A stretch of DNA of 64,000 nucleotides from Reyranella sp. (GCF_004297265.1 NZ_SCUT01000054.1:62001-126000), one strand, 5' to 3'; shown: positions 1-8,262, numbered from the stretch's first letter. Numbers and translations: made by a program. Notes: generated by a model not told the origin, from the sequence alone.

Positions 1-1
1 G

Positions 2-2038
2 CTCGCGCGTCGCAAGGGCAGGGCGCGCTGGCGAACCGCGCTTGTCGAGAACAACGCCCTGCGCCAGGTGCGCACCACCTTGCTGGGACATATGACCGGC
101 TGGCAGCCGGCCGTGCACGCCGTGGGACCGTGGCGCGCCGTCGAACTCATCGGGCAAATGGGCGCACCGCATGTGAGGGCGAAGCGGATTCGCGCGACAC
201 TCGACGGCGACGATGGTCTGCTGGATGTGTCGCTCGATATCGATAGCAGCGGAACGCGACCGGAGGCCCGGCTGACCGTCGCCGGTATCGACGCGCCGCT
301 CGAATGGACCGGTGAGGGGCAGCTTCGGGGCCGGATGCGCGTCCCGGACGTGGAGAAGTGGTGGCCGCATACGCATGGCACACCCACGCTTCATCGCGTT
401 CGCCTCGTCGTCGGCGACTTCGAGATCGATCTCGGCCAAGTCGGATTCAGGTCGATCGATATCGACGGAGGCGTTGACGGTCGTGGCTTCGCGCTGCGCG
501 TGAACGGACAGCCGATCTTTGCCCGAGGCGCCTGCTGGAGCACGGCGGACCTCGTCACGCTGGCAAGCGATCGCGAGGCGCTGGCACCCTGGCTGCGGCA
601 GGCACGCGACGCGCACATGAACATGATCCGCGTTGGTGGGACGATGGTGTACGAGAGCGACGATTTCTTCGCCTTGTGCGACGAACTCGGCCTCCTCGTG
701 TGGCACGATTTCATGTTCGCCAACATGGACTACCCGATTGCCGATCCGTCGTTCCGCGCGAGCGTCGAGCGGGAGGCGGATCAGTTCCTGGGTCGCGTGC
801 AGGCGCATCCGTCACTCGCCGTCCTGTGCGGCGGCAGCGAGGTCGGCCAGCAGACGGCCATGCTCGGATTGCCGCCGTCGCTCTGGAGCAGTCCGCTGTT
901 CGACGAGATCCTGCCGGGGATTGCCGCGGCCCGGTGCCCCGACGTGGTCTTCGTCGCGCAGTCGCCCAGTGGCGGCGTTCTGCCGTTTCAGGTGGATACG
1001 AGGGTGTCGCATTATTACGGCGTCGGCGCCTACAGGCGACCCCTCGAGGACGCGCGGCGAGCCGATGTCCGGTTCGCCGCCGAATGCCTCGCCTTCGCGA
1101 ACACGCCCGCCGCGTCGACGCCGGCGCGAGCCTCGGACATTGTGCCCCGCGACCGCGGAGCCGAATGGGATTTCACCAGGGTGCGCGACCACTATCTCGC
1201 ACAGCTCTACGGCGTCGATGCCGCGAAACTGCAGACCGAAGATCCGGTGCACTATCTCAGGCTGTCGCGAGCCCTGTCGGCGGATCTGATGGAGGCCGTC
1301 GTCGCCGAATGGCGGCGGCCGGCGTCGCGCTGCGCCGGAGCGCTGGTCTGGATGCTGAAGGACCTGAGCCCGGGCCCGGGCTGGGGGGTCGTGGATTCGA
1401 GTGGCATTCCCAAGCTCGCCTGGCACGGGCTGCGGCGGGCCTTTCGGCCGGTACAGGTGGCGCTCACGGACGAGGGCCTGAACGGCCTCGCTGTTCACCT
1501 CATCAACGAGACCGCGGCGCCGGTGTCGGCGAAACTGTCATTGCTCTGCCTGCAAGCCGGCGACGTGGTCGTGATGAAGCGGGAATGCGAGCTCACGATG
1601 CCGGCGCGTAGCGCGCGAACGATGAGTGCGGCCGAGCTCATCGGGTCGTTCTTCGACATCACCTATGCCTACCGATTCGGTCCGCCGCCGCTCGAGCTCG
1701 CGGCCGTTGCTTTGGACGATGCCGGCACCGGCGCTCGCCTCGGCGAAGCCGCCTATTTTCCATTGGGGCGCTCGGCGATCACGCATGATCCGGGCCTGTC
1801 GGCGAAACTGGAGCGGGACGGGGAGGGCTGGTCGGTGGTGGTCCAGGCCGACCGCTTCGCGCCCTGCATCCAGATCGAGGCACCGCATCACCATGCCGGG
1901 GACGAGGGTTTCCACCTGCTGCCGGGCGAGCAGCGGCGTGTGAAGCTGCTGCCCGCTGCCGGCGCCGGCGAGAAGCCGCCGACCGGCGAGGTTCTGTCCG
2001 TGGCGCCGAAGCGGGCGACGAGCTGCCGCTTCGGCTAA
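2..2038 (+). CDS. Glycoside hydrolase family 2 protein, beta-mannosidase-like (5' end outside window)
   Basis: The reading frame is open from base 2, so the N-terminus lies outside the window; about 678 residues are visible. The first visible part resembles the end of the N-terminal sugar-binding domain (motif VGPWRAVEL near residue 45). An Ig-like segment follows, then the TIM-barrel region with RVGGTMVYESDDFF and ELGLLVWHDFMF, which closely match the beta-mannosidase type of family 2. The presumed acid/base Glu is in LCGGSEV, where CGNNE is more usual; the presumed nucleophile Glu is in RFAAECLAF. WMLKDLSPGPGWGVVD is also typical of mannosidases. The product likely hydrolyses beta-linked mannose or a related glycoside, probably in the cytoplasm, although the missing N-terminus could carry a signal peptide. 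The altered residues around both catalytic Glu make the substrate uncertain. A strong terminator follows 69 bp downstream. Confidence 0.8.
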   Translation, partial: LARRKGRARWRTALVENNALRQVRTTLLGHMTGWQPAVHAVGPWRAVELIGQMGAPHVRAKRIRATLDGDDGLLDVSLDIDSSGTRPEARLTVAGIDAPLEWTGEGQLRGRMRVPDVEKWWPHTHGTPTLHRVRLVVGDFEIDLGQVGFRSIDIDGGVDGRGFALRVNGQPIFARGACWSTADLVTLASDREALAPWLRQARDAHMNMIRVGGTMVYESDDFFALCDELGLLVWHDFMFANMDYPIADPSFRASVEREADQFLGRVQAHPSLAVLCGGSEVGQQTAMLGLPPSLWSSPLFDEILPGIAAARCPDVVFVAQSPSGGVLPFQVDTRVSHYYGVGAYRRPLEDARRADVRFAAECLAFANTPAASTPARASDIVPRDRGAEWDFTRVRDHYLAQLYGVDAAKLQTEDPVHYLRLSRALSADLMEAVVAEWRRPASRCAGALVWMLKDLSPGPGWGVVDSSGIPKLAWHGLRRAFRPVQVALTDEGLNGLAVHLINETAAPVSAKLSLLCLQAGDVVVMKRECELTMPARSARTMSAAELIGSFFDITYAYRFGPPPLELAAVALDDAGTGARLGEAAYFPLGRSAITHDPGLSAKLERDGEGWSVVVQADRFAPCIQIEAPHHHAGDEGFHLLPGEQRRVKLLPAAGAGEKPPTGEVLSVAPKRATSCRFG

Positions 2039-2106
2039 TGCGGCTTTGCGCAGGCCGGGCCTGACGTCCATGCACCGGTTTTTGCAGCACCCATGACACA
2101 ACAAGC

Positions 2107-2134
2107 CCCGGGAATCGCTTCCCGGGACTTTTTT
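2107..2134 (+). terminator. Intrinsic terminator after the glycosidase gene
   Basis: A 7-bp perfect stem (CCCGGGA, 2107-2113, with TCCCGGG, 2120-2126) has a 6-nt loop and is followed by ACTTTTTT. It ends the plus-strand glycosidase transcript and separates it from the convergent CoA-transferase gene. Confidence 0.85.
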
Positions 2135-2198
2135 CGATTCGTTCGTTTCGTTTATTTCGTATGTTTCGTTTGTGGCGCCCGGAAAGACGCTAGCAGTG

Positions 2199-3392
2199 CT
2201 AGCGCACCGCGCCCGAGGCACGAAGCGCGTCGATCTCGGCGTCGCTGTATCCGGCGCCGGCAAGGATGGCGTTCGTATGCTCGCCGAGTGTCGGCGCATG
2301 CGTTTCCACTTCACGCTCACCGCCCGAGAACTTGTTCGCCCGCCTCGAACGGCGGATGCGCCCTTCGCTGGGATGATCCTCGGGCTGGAAGAAGCCGACG
2401 TCGCCGAGATGCGGATCGGTCAGCAGGTCGTCGATCGTGTTGTACCGGGCGGCGGGCACGTCGCATTTGTCGAAGATCTCCAGCCATTCCGCGGTGGTCT
2501 TCTGGGCCAGGCCCTCCTTGCGGACGACGAAGTAGGCGGCGGCGTTCTTCGTTCGTGACGCGGCGCTGTCGAAGCGCGGGTCGGTCTTGAATTCGGGGCG
2601 GCCGATCGCATCGAAGAAGGCGAAGGCCTGCTGGTTGGTGTTGGGACCGACGGTGATGTAGCCGTCTTTGGTTGGCAAGGGCCGATAGTCGGGACTGAGC
2701 AGGCGGTTGTCGCCGGTCGGCCCGACGGGCGGATCGAAGGTGGCGGCGCCGAGATGCTCGCTCGACACGAACGAGGCCATGTTCTCGAGCATGGGCACGT
2801 CGATCGCCTCGCCCCGGCCGGTCTTCTCGCGCCGGTACAGAGCGAAGCCGATGCACTGGGCGGCGATCAGCCCGGTCGTGTGATCGCTCATCACCATGGG
2901 CACGAAACGCGGCTCGCCGGTGGCGCGCTCGAGCGTGCCGGCGACGCCGGACAGGCTCTGCACGATGGGGTCGTAGGCGGGGCGGTTGTAGTAACGGCCA
3001 CCGCGTCCGAAGGCGAGGATCGAGCAGTGGATGAGCTTCGGATTTTTCTGCGCCAGGCTTTCATGATCGAGCCCGGCGCGGGCGAGGGCCTCGGGGCGCA
3101 CGTTGCTCACGAACACGTCGGCCTTCTCGATCAGCCGGTGGAGGGCGGTGAGCCCGTCCGGCTTCTTGATGTCGAGAACGATCGACCGCTTGTTGCGGTT
3201 GAAGTTGATGAACTTGCCCGACATGCCGGGATTGCGGCTGCCCTGCGCCATGGTGCGCAGGAGATCGCCGCCCGGCGCCTCGACCTTGATGACCTCGGCG
3301 CCGTAGTCGGCCAGGGTGCGCGTGCAGATCGGCCCGACGACCACCGTCGTCAGGTCGACCACCTTCACGCCCGAGAGCGGACCACCGCTCAC
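2199..3392 (-). CDS. CaiB/BaiF (class III) CoA-transferase
   Basis: This 397-residue protein moves CoA between carboxylic acids via an aspartyl-CoA intermediate. The start chosen is GTG at 3392, giving VSGGPLSGVKVVDLT, the usual family N-terminus; the frame stays open upstream, but that part lies inside the preceding gene. Family features are GAEVIKVEAP (residues 31-40), NRNKRSIVLD (65-74), and Asp170 in MSDHTTG, matching the catalytic Asp169 of formyl-CoA transferase, followed by REKTGRGEAIDV. The GTG overlaps the stop of the upstream hydratase gene by 4 bp (GTGA), so the two are translationally coupled. The pairing suggests a CoA-ester pathway such as mesaconyl-, itaconyl- or citramalyl-CoA handling. 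The substrate cannot be read from sequence. Confidence 0.88.
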   Translation of the reverse strand: MSGGPLSGVKVVDLTTVVVGPICTRTLADYGAEVIKVEAPGGDLLRTMAQGSRNPGMSGKFINFNRNKRSIVLDIKKPDGLTALHRLIEKADVFVSNVRPEALARAGLDHESLAQKNPKLIHCSILAFGRGGRYYNRPAYDPIVQSLSGVAGTLERATGEPRFVPMVMSDHTTGLIAAQCIGFALYRREKTGRGEAIDVPMLENMASFVSSEHLGAATFDPPVGPTGDNRLLSPDYRPLPTKDGYITVGPNTNQQAFAFFDAIGRPEFKTDPRFDSAASRTKNAAAYFVVRKEGLAQKTTAEWLEIFDKCDVPAARYNTIDDLLTDPHLGDVGFFQPEDHPSEGRIRRSRRANKFSGGEREVETHAPTLGEHTNAILAGAGYSDAEIDALRASGAVR

Positions 3393-4267
3393 GCCTGACT
3401 CCCTTGGGCGAACTCCAGGTCCATCTCGCCGCACAGCACGCCGTTCTTGTCGGCGGCCCACAGCTTCAGCTTGCCGTCCTTCTGTTCCTCGCCGCGCACC
3501 TCGATGAGGTCGCCGACCCACAGCGGATGGACGAGGCGGGCGCTGTAGCCCTTCAACTCGCCCCTGGCATGCTTCAGCGCGGCGTCCACCATCAGGTGCA
3601 TCGACAGGCCGCCGTTGGAGACGATGGCCGGATAGCCTTCCTCGCTGCGCGTGTAGTCGCCGTCATAGTGGATGCGGTGGGCGTTCCAGGTGATGCCGCC
3701 GTAGCGGAAATTGAGCGTGTTGGTGAGCTGGGTCGTCTCGGTCCAGGCCTGGTCGGTGCGCGCCGGGGTGGCCACCGTGGCCGTGGTCTTCTGGCCGGGC
3801 GGCACGGCGGGACGGTAGATCGCGTCGAACGTGTCGGAGGCGATGGTCCGGCCGCCTTGTTCGATCGTGTGGCGCATCGTCAGCACGAAGATGTCGCCCG
3901 AGCGCCCGGTCTTGGGGACGATGTTCGCCACCTCCGCCTTCTTTACTGCCGGCTCGCCGGCCTTGAGGCGGCCCATGATCTCGACCCGGCGCCCGGCGCC
4001 CATGCGGCGCGGCATCGGGATCGGCGGCAGGACGATGCCCTTGTTGGGATGGCCGTCGGGACCCAGCTCGCCCTGGCGGACGGTCTCGGCGAAGAAGACG
4101 GTGAACCAGTGCGGCGGCAGCTCCTGGCCGCGCTTGATGCTCTCGGGATCGACGTCGAAGGTCGCGGCGACGCGGCGGACGGCCATCATGCCGATATCGT
4201 CCTCGACCGTGCGCACCCGCCCGATCCAGGGACGCAGGGTCTCCATCGCTTCGTCCATCCAGCCCAT
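3389..4267 (-). CDS. FAS1-like/MaoC-type dehydratase (hotdog-fold CoA hydratase)
   Basis: The 292-residue protein appears to contain two hotdog-fold halves. The N-terminal half looks like the FAS1-dehydratase domain, with WIGRVRTVEDDI near the start and PPHWFTVFF near residues 51-59. The C-terminal half has the MaoC-like segment FRYGGITWNAHRIHYDGDYT, which holds the Asn/His pair typical of mesaconyl-C4-CoA and beta-methylmalyl-CoA hydratases. It likely adds or removes water from an enoyl-CoA. The gene overlaps the CoA-transferase gene downstream by 4 bp, a pairing that fits a mesaconyl- or itaconyl-CoA module; that link is inference. Confidence 0.8.
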   Translation of the reverse strand: MGWMDEAMETLRPWIGRVRTVEDDIGMMAVRRVAATFDVDPESIKRGQELPPHWFTVFFAETVRQGELGPDGHPNKGIVLPPIPMPRRMGAGRRVEIMGRLKAGEPAVKKAEVANIVPKTGRSGDIFVLTMRHTIEQGGRTIASDTFDAIYRPAVPPGQKTTATVATPARTDQAWTETTQLTNTLNFRYGGITWNAHRIHYDGDYTRSEEGYPAIVSNGGLSMHLMVDAALKHARGELKGYSARLVHPLWVGDLIEVRGEEQKDGKLKLWAADKNGVLCGEMDLEFAQGSQA

Positions 4268-4360
4268 GTCGGTCTTCCCTCAGAAGTATTGCGGCGTGCA
4301 TCCTCCAACAAAAGAAGTGGCCGCGACAGCGGGGCCTTCCATGATCCGAAAATCGACTAG

Positions 4361-4387
4361 GACCTGCTTTCCGAGGGAAAGCAGGTC
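4361..4387. repeat. Perfect 12-bp inverted repeat overlapping a stop codon
   Basis: GACCTGCTTTCC (4361-4372) and GGAAAGCAGGTC (4376-4387) are separated by GAG. The right arm overlaps the stop codon of the minus-strand HAD-like gene. On the minus strand the hairpin is followed by CTAGTCGATTTTC, a weak T-tract, so it could act as a terminator or 3'-end stabiliser. Confidence 0.7.
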
Positions 4388-4871
4388 ATCGCATCAGCGA
4401 CGACAAAAGAGGAATTGCCTCTTCGTTGCTCCGATATTGGATGGCGCTCATGCCCGCCGCCGTAGCAGCGGCAACATTGTCCTGATCGTCGTCGAGGTAG
4501 ATGACAGTCTGCGGAGCGCTTCCAAACTCCTTGGCGACAAAGGTGTATGCAACGGGATCTCGCTTGCTTAGCCCATGATCCGCAGCGGCAATGATTCGGT
4601 GACAAACCTTGTCTAATGCAGGTCGGATCTGCGGATGGTCCTGCACGGTGTCGGTCGTGAAGACACCGATCACGTATCGGCTTCGCAGAGTCCCGTAGAA
4701 ATCGAGGAGTGTTCGGTTCAGTTCGAAATACTCGAATACGTCATAGTCCTTGCCCCGTTCCGTCACGAGTTTGCGATGCAGGGCGTTGAGCCCGCCCGAA
4801 TAGAGCGGGTCTTTCGGCAGTAACAGGACGTGAGAGAAATCCGAGAGGAGTATTGCCGGCATCCCGAACAA
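4386..4871 (-). CDS. HAD-like hydrolase with variant motif I
   Basis: The 161-residue product has a HAD-like arrangement. Motif I is LLSDFSHVLL, where the second Asp of the usual DxD is replaced by Ser. Motif II may be the Thr in FTTD. The motif III Lys is in GLSKRDP, and motif IV is YLDDDQDNVAAA. Without the second Asp, classical phosphatase activity is doubtful; a dehalogenase-like or non-catalytic role is possible. GC content is about 56% by hand count over 4381-4860, visibly below the neighbours, suggesting later acquisition. The ATG at 4871 lies only 9 bp from the glnA terminator stem and no promoter is evident, so expression may depend on read-through. ATG at 4862 is an alternative start. 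Confidence 0.65.
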   Translation of the reverse strand: MFGMPAILLSDFSHVLLLPKDPLYSGGLNALHRKLVTERGKDYDVFEYFELNRTLLDFYGTLRSRYVIGVFTTDTVQDHPQIRPALDKVCHRIIAAADHGLSKRDPVAYTFVAKEFGSAPQTVIYLDDDQDNVAAATAAGMSAIQYRSNEEAIPLLSSLMR

Positions 4872-4880
4872 TAACCCAAG

Positions 4881-4914
4881 GCAAACAAAAAGGCCGCCCC
4901 TCGGGGCGGCCTTT
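4881..4914 (-). terminator. Intrinsic terminator of glnB-glnA
   Basis: Read on the minus strand, a 12-bp stem (arms at 4889-4900 and 4903-4914, GC core GGCCGCCCC/GGGGCGGCC) runs into a T-rich tract corresponding to 4881-4891. It lies just after the glnA stop. Confidence 0.85.
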
Positions 4915-4938
4915 CCGATTGTCGTCCGAGCGTCTGGC

Positions 4939-6345
4939 TCAGATCGAATAATACATCTTGTACTCGATCGGGGCCGGCTGGTGTTCCCAGTTGTAGACCT
5001 CTTCCCACTTGAGCTCCATGTAGGCGTCGATCTGGTCGTCGGTGAACACGCCGCCCTGGGTGAGGAACGAGCGGTCGGCGTCGAGGGCGTTGAGGGCCTC
5101 GCGCAGCGAGCCGGCGACGGTCGGAACCTTGGAGAGTTCTTCCGGCGGCAGGTCGTACAGGTTCTTGTCCATCGGGTCGCCCGGATGGATCTTGTTCTTG
5201 ATGCCGTCGAGGCCGGCCATCAGCATCGCCGCGAAGGCGAGGTACGGGTTGGCCGACGGATCGGGGAAGCGGACCTCGACGCGCTTGCCCTTCGGCGAGG
5301 ACGCGTAGGGGATGCGGCACGAGGCCGAGCGGTTGCGCGACGAGTAGGCCAGCAGCACCGGCGCCTCGAAGCCCGGGATGACGCGCTTGTAGGAGTTGGT
5401 GCTGGCGTTGGTGAAGGCGTTCAGCGCCTTGGCGTGCTTGATGATGCCGCCGATGTAGTACAGCGCCGTCTCCGACAGGTCGGCATAGCCCGAACCCGCG
5501 AACAGCGGCTTGCCGTCCTTCCAGATCGACTGGTGGGTGTGCATGCCCGAGCCGTTGTCGCCGTAGAGCGGCTTCGGCATGAAGGTCAGCGACTTGCCGT
5601 AGCTGTGGGCGACGTTATGCAGCGTGTACTTGTACTTCTGCACGTTGTCGGCGGTCTTCACGAGCGTGTCGAACTTGAAGCCGAGCTCGTTCTGGGCCGG
5701 CGCCACCTCGTGATGGTGGATTTCCATGACCAGGCCCATGTCGGTGCAGACCGACATCATCTCGGCGCGCAGGTCGTTGTGCGTGTCGACGGGCTGCACC
5801 GGGAAGTAGCCGCCCTTGACTGCCGGACGATGGGCCAGGTTGCCGCCCTCGACGACGGCGCCGGTGTTCCACGGCGATTCGTTCGAGGAGATGCTGTAGA
5901 AGCTGCCCTGCATCTGCACGTCGTAACGGACGTCGTCGAACACGAAGAACTCGAGTTCGGGGCCGAACACGGCCGTGTCGCCGATGCCGGAGGACTTCAT
6001 GAAGGCTTCGGCGCGCTTGGCGGTCGAGCGCGGGCAGCGGGCGTAGAGCTGGCCGGTCGAGGGCTCGACGACGTCGCAGCTGACGATCAGCGTGGTCTGC
6101 GCGGAGAAGGGATCGAGCACGGCGGTCGACGGATCCGGCATCAGGATCATGTCGGACTCGTTGATCGCCTTCCAGCCGGCGATCGAGGAGCCGTCGAACA
6201 TCACGCCGTCTTCGAAGGTGCCTTCATCGGTGGCGGACGCCATGCGGGCCGTGTGCTGCCACTTGCCGCGAGGATCGGTGAAGCGGAAGTCAACGAACTT
6301 GACGTCCTTTTCCTTGATCAGCGCGAGAACCTGTTTGGCATCCAT
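4939..6345 (-). CDS. glnA: Type I glutamine synthetase
   Basis: The 468-residue length matches the GSI-beta dodecameric enzyme, which makes glutamine from glutamate, ammonia and ATP in the cytoplasm. The N-terminal beta-grasp segment has VKFVDFRFTDPRGKWQH, followed by FDGSSIAGW and the ATP-site segment PKPLYGDNGSGMH. Tyr397 in KNLYDLPPEE is the conserved adenylylation site, so activity is probably switched by GlnE. The gene lies 55 bp downstream of glnB on the same strand and is followed by a strong terminator, so the two form one operon, likely read from the sigma-54 promoter upstream of glnB. Confidence 0.98.
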   Translation of the reverse strand: MDAKQVLALIKEKDVKFVDFRFTDPRGKWQHTARMASATDEGTFEDGVMFDGSSIAGWKAINESDMILMPDPSTAVLDPFSAQTTLIVSCDVVEPSTGQLYARCPRSTAKRAEAFMKSSGIGDTAVFGPELEFFVFDDVRYDVQMQGSFYSISSNESPWNTGAVVEGGNLAHRPAVKGGYFPVQPVDTHNDLRAEMMSVCTDMGLVMEIHHHEVAPAQNELGFKFDTLVKTADNVQKYKYTLHNVAHSYGKSLTFMPKPLYGDNGSGMHTHQSIWKDGKPLFAGSGYADLSETALYYIGGIIKHAKALNAFTNASTNSYKRVIPGFEAPVLLAYSSRNRSASCRIPYASSPKGKRVEVRFPDPSANPYLAFAAMLMAGLDGIKNKIHPGDPMDKNLYDLPPEELSKVPTVAGSLREALNALDADRSFLTQGGVFTDDQIDAYMELKWEEVYNWEHQPAPIEYKMYYSI

Positions 6346-6400
6346 TGTCGATCGTCCCTCTACTTGTGGTTTACTTCTTCAGCCCCCAAAGGCCGGGTCC

Positions 6401-6739
6401 TCATACGGCGGCGTCACCACGCTCACCAGTACGAATTCGGATCGCGTCGTCGATGCTCGACACGAAGATCTTGCCGTCGCCGATGCGACCGGTATGCGCC
6501 GAGCCGCGAATCGCCTCGACCGCCTTTTCCACCATCTCATCCTCGATGATGAGTTCGAGCTTCACCTTCGGCAGGAAGTCGACGACGTATTCCGCGCCGC
6601 GATAAAGCTCGGTGTGGCCTTTCTGGCGGCCGAATCCCTTGGCTTCGAGAACCGTGATGCCTTTCAGGCCGATCTGGTTCAGGGCGTCCTTCACCTCGTC
6701 CAGTTTGAAGGGCTTGATGATCGCTTCGATCTTCTTCAT
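6401..6739 (-). CDS. glnB: Nitrogen regulatory protein P-II
   Basis: The 112-residue protein starts MKKIEAIIKPF; this ATG was chosen because it gives the exact family length, although the frame stays open upstream. Tyr51 in the T-loop (GHTELYRGAEY) is the uridylylation site. GDGKIFV and IRIRTGERGDAAV are the C-terminal ATP and 2-oxoglutarate binding signatures. P-II reads carbon, nitrogen and energy status and controls glutamine synthetase adenylylation and NtrB/NtrC. It is the first gene of glnB-glnA. Confidence 0.98.
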   Translation of the reverse strand: MKKIEAIIKPFKLDEVKDALNQIGLKGITVLEAKGFGRQKGHTELYRGAEYVVDFLPKVKLELIIEDEMVEKAVEAIRGSAHTGRIGDGKIFVSSIDDAIRIRTGERGDAAV

Positions 6740-6807
6740 TTGGCTTGAGACACTCCGCGCGCAGGCACCGGGTCCTCCGAATGGGAGAGCCCGTATGAGA
6801 TACAAGG

Positions 6808-6824
6808 AAGCACTTTCCATGCCA
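6808..6824 (-). promoter_or_regulatory. Sigma-54 (RpoN) promoter for glnB-glnA
   Basis: The minus strand reads TGGCATGGAAAGTGCTT, with the invariant GG (6823-6822) and GC (6811-6810) separated by exactly 10 nt, as in the consensus TGGCAC-N5-TTGCT. The predicted start near 6798 gives a leader of about 60 nt before glnB. Sigma-54 control with NtrC is well established for gln operons; no clear NtrC site was found in the 110 bp upstream. Confidence 0.8.
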
Positions 6825-6828
6825 GAAT

Positions 6829-6850
6829 TTCCCACAGCCTGAAATGGGAA
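6829..6850. promoter_or_regulatory. Inverted repeat beside the glnB promoter (possible operator)
   Basis: TTCCCA (6829-6834) and TGGGAA (6845-6850) are separated by 10 nt and centred about 41 bp upstream of the predicted sigma-54 start. A second, wider pair, CCTGAAA (6838-6844) and TTTCAGG (6873-6879), overlaps it. Either could bind a regulator of glnB or of the divergent aminotransferase gene; no known consensus is matched. Confidence 0.3.
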
Positions 6851-6935
6851 TTGTCGATTCATTCTGTCTGTTTTTCAGGCGAATAGACCGAATCTTCATC
6901 AGTTTAATGAGTGAATTACAGGCAGTACTGCATCC

Positions 6936-8099
6936 ATGAAATCTGCAAACTCGACGATGGCCGGCTTGGGAACGACGGTGTTCGAAGTCATGTCGGCGCT
7001 TGCCCGCGAACACAACTCCGTCAACCTCGGCCAGGGATTTCCCGACGACAGGGGCCCGGAGGAGGTTCGGGCCGCGGCAGCGGATTATCTGCTGAACGGC
7101 CACAACCAGTATCCGCCCATGATGGGAATACCGGAGCTGCGGCAGGCGGTGGCGGAACACGCCAGGCGTTTCCAGGGACTGGACATCGATTGGCAAAGCG
7201 AGGTGCTGGTCACGTCCGGGGCGACCGAGGCGCTGGGCGACTGCCTGTTCGGCCTGATCGAGCCGGGCGACGAGGTCGTGCTGATTGAGCCTCTTTATGA
7301 TTCCTACCTGCCCATCGTGCGGCGGGCAGGGGGGATCCCGAAGCTGGTGCGGTTGGAGCCTCCGACATGGCGCCTGCCCAAGGAGGAGCTGGCCGCCGCG
7401 TTCGGACCCAAGACCAAGCTCATCCTCTTCAACACGCCGATGAATCCTTGCTCGAAGGTCTTCGACCGGGAGGAGCTTTCCTTCATTGCGGACCTGTGCC
7501 TGAAGCACGACGTCTACGCGATCTGCGACGAGGTCTACGAGCACATCATCTTCGACGACCGGCGACACATCTCGCTGATGACCCTGCCGGGCATGCGCGA
7601 TCGCACGGTGCGCATCGGCTCCGCCGGGAAGAGCTTCAGCCTGACGGGCTGGAAGGTGGGATACATCACCGCCGCGCCGGAGCTTATGAAGGCGATCGCC
7701 AGGACGCACCAGTTCATGACCTTCACCACCCCGCCCAACCTCCAGTGGGGGGCGGCGACGGGGCTGCGGCTGCACGATGGGTATTTTTCGACCCTGGCCG
7801 CCGACATGCAGCGCAAGCGCGACCGTCTCGCGGACGCTCTGGCAGGTATCGGCTTCGACGTGTTGCCGGCGCACGGGACCTATTTCGTCACCACGGACTT
7901 CCGGCCTTTGGGCTTCAATGGCACGGATGAGGAATTCTGCCGTCACATCACTGTAAAGGCAGGAGTAACGGCCGTCCCGGTCAGCGCCTTTTACCAGTCG
8001 TCGGAGGCGCCCAGGTATTTCGCGCGGTTCTGCTTCTGTAAGCACGACTCCACATTGGACAGCGCCATCCAGCGGCTGGCGGCCCATTTTGGGGACTAA
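6936..8099 (+). CDS. PLP-dependent class I/II aminotransferase
   Basis: The 387-residue protein has the fold-type I aminotransferase pattern: NLGQGFPDDRGP near residue 30, VLVTSGATEALGD near residue 94 for the phosphate cup, NTPMNPCSKVFDREEL, and CDEVYEHIIFDD for the Asp-Tyr pair. The PLP-binding Lys is in GSAGKSFSLTGWKVGY. It most resembles the methionine/kynurenine/glutamine transaminase group (YbdL or KAT-like). It probably moves an amino group from a hydrophobic or sulphur amino acid to a 2-oxo acid. It is divergent from glnB, so the 196-bp intergenic region holds both promoters; a link to nitrogen control is plausible inference. No terminator is evident after it. Confidence 0.85.
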   Translation: MKSANSTMAGLGTTVFEVMSALAREHNSVNLGQGFPDDRGPEEVRAAAADYLLNGHNQYPPMMGIPELRQAVAEHARRFQGLDIDWQSEVLVTSGATEALGDCLFGLIEPGDEVVLIEPLYDSYLPIVRRAGGIPKLVRLEPPTWRLPKEELAAAFGPKTKLILFNTPMNPCSKVFDREELSFIADLCLKHDVYAICDEVYEHIIFDDRRHISLMTLPGMRDRTVRIGSAGKSFSLTGWKVGYITAAPELMKAIARTHQFMTFTTPPNLQWGAATGLRLHDGYFSTLAADMQRKRDRLADALAGIGFDVLPAHGTYFVTTDFRPLGFNGTDEEFCRHITVKAGVTAVPVSAFYQSSEAPRYFARFCFCKHDSTLDSAIQRLAAHFGD

Positions 8100-8187
8100 G
8101 GCTCTGGTATTTGCAGTTTGCAAGTCGTAGAATGCAATTGTCGCCCGCTTTTGCGGCGCCAAAGGCTCGAATTAGGAGACTTGCTGC

Positions 8188-8202
8188 ATTGGCGTTGCCA
8201 AT
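8188..8202. promoter_or_regulatory. Palindrome upstream of the TetR cluster (candidate operator)
   Basis: ATTGGC-GTT-GCCAAT is a perfect 6-bp-arm inverted repeat about 60 bp before the first TetR gene. Position and symmetry fit an autoregulatory operator for a dimeric repressor, but there is no direct evidence. Confidence 0.35.
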
Positions 8203-8262
8203 ATCTTCGTGTCCGAGCCATATCCGGCACGCATGGTGTTCCGTGGTGAGTTTGCTGCCGAA

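Noticed and set aside
6740..6862. Longer N-terminal form of P-II (start at 6862)
   Set aside because: It would extend the protein by 41 residues across the sigma-54 promoter; the 112-residue form matches the family exactly.
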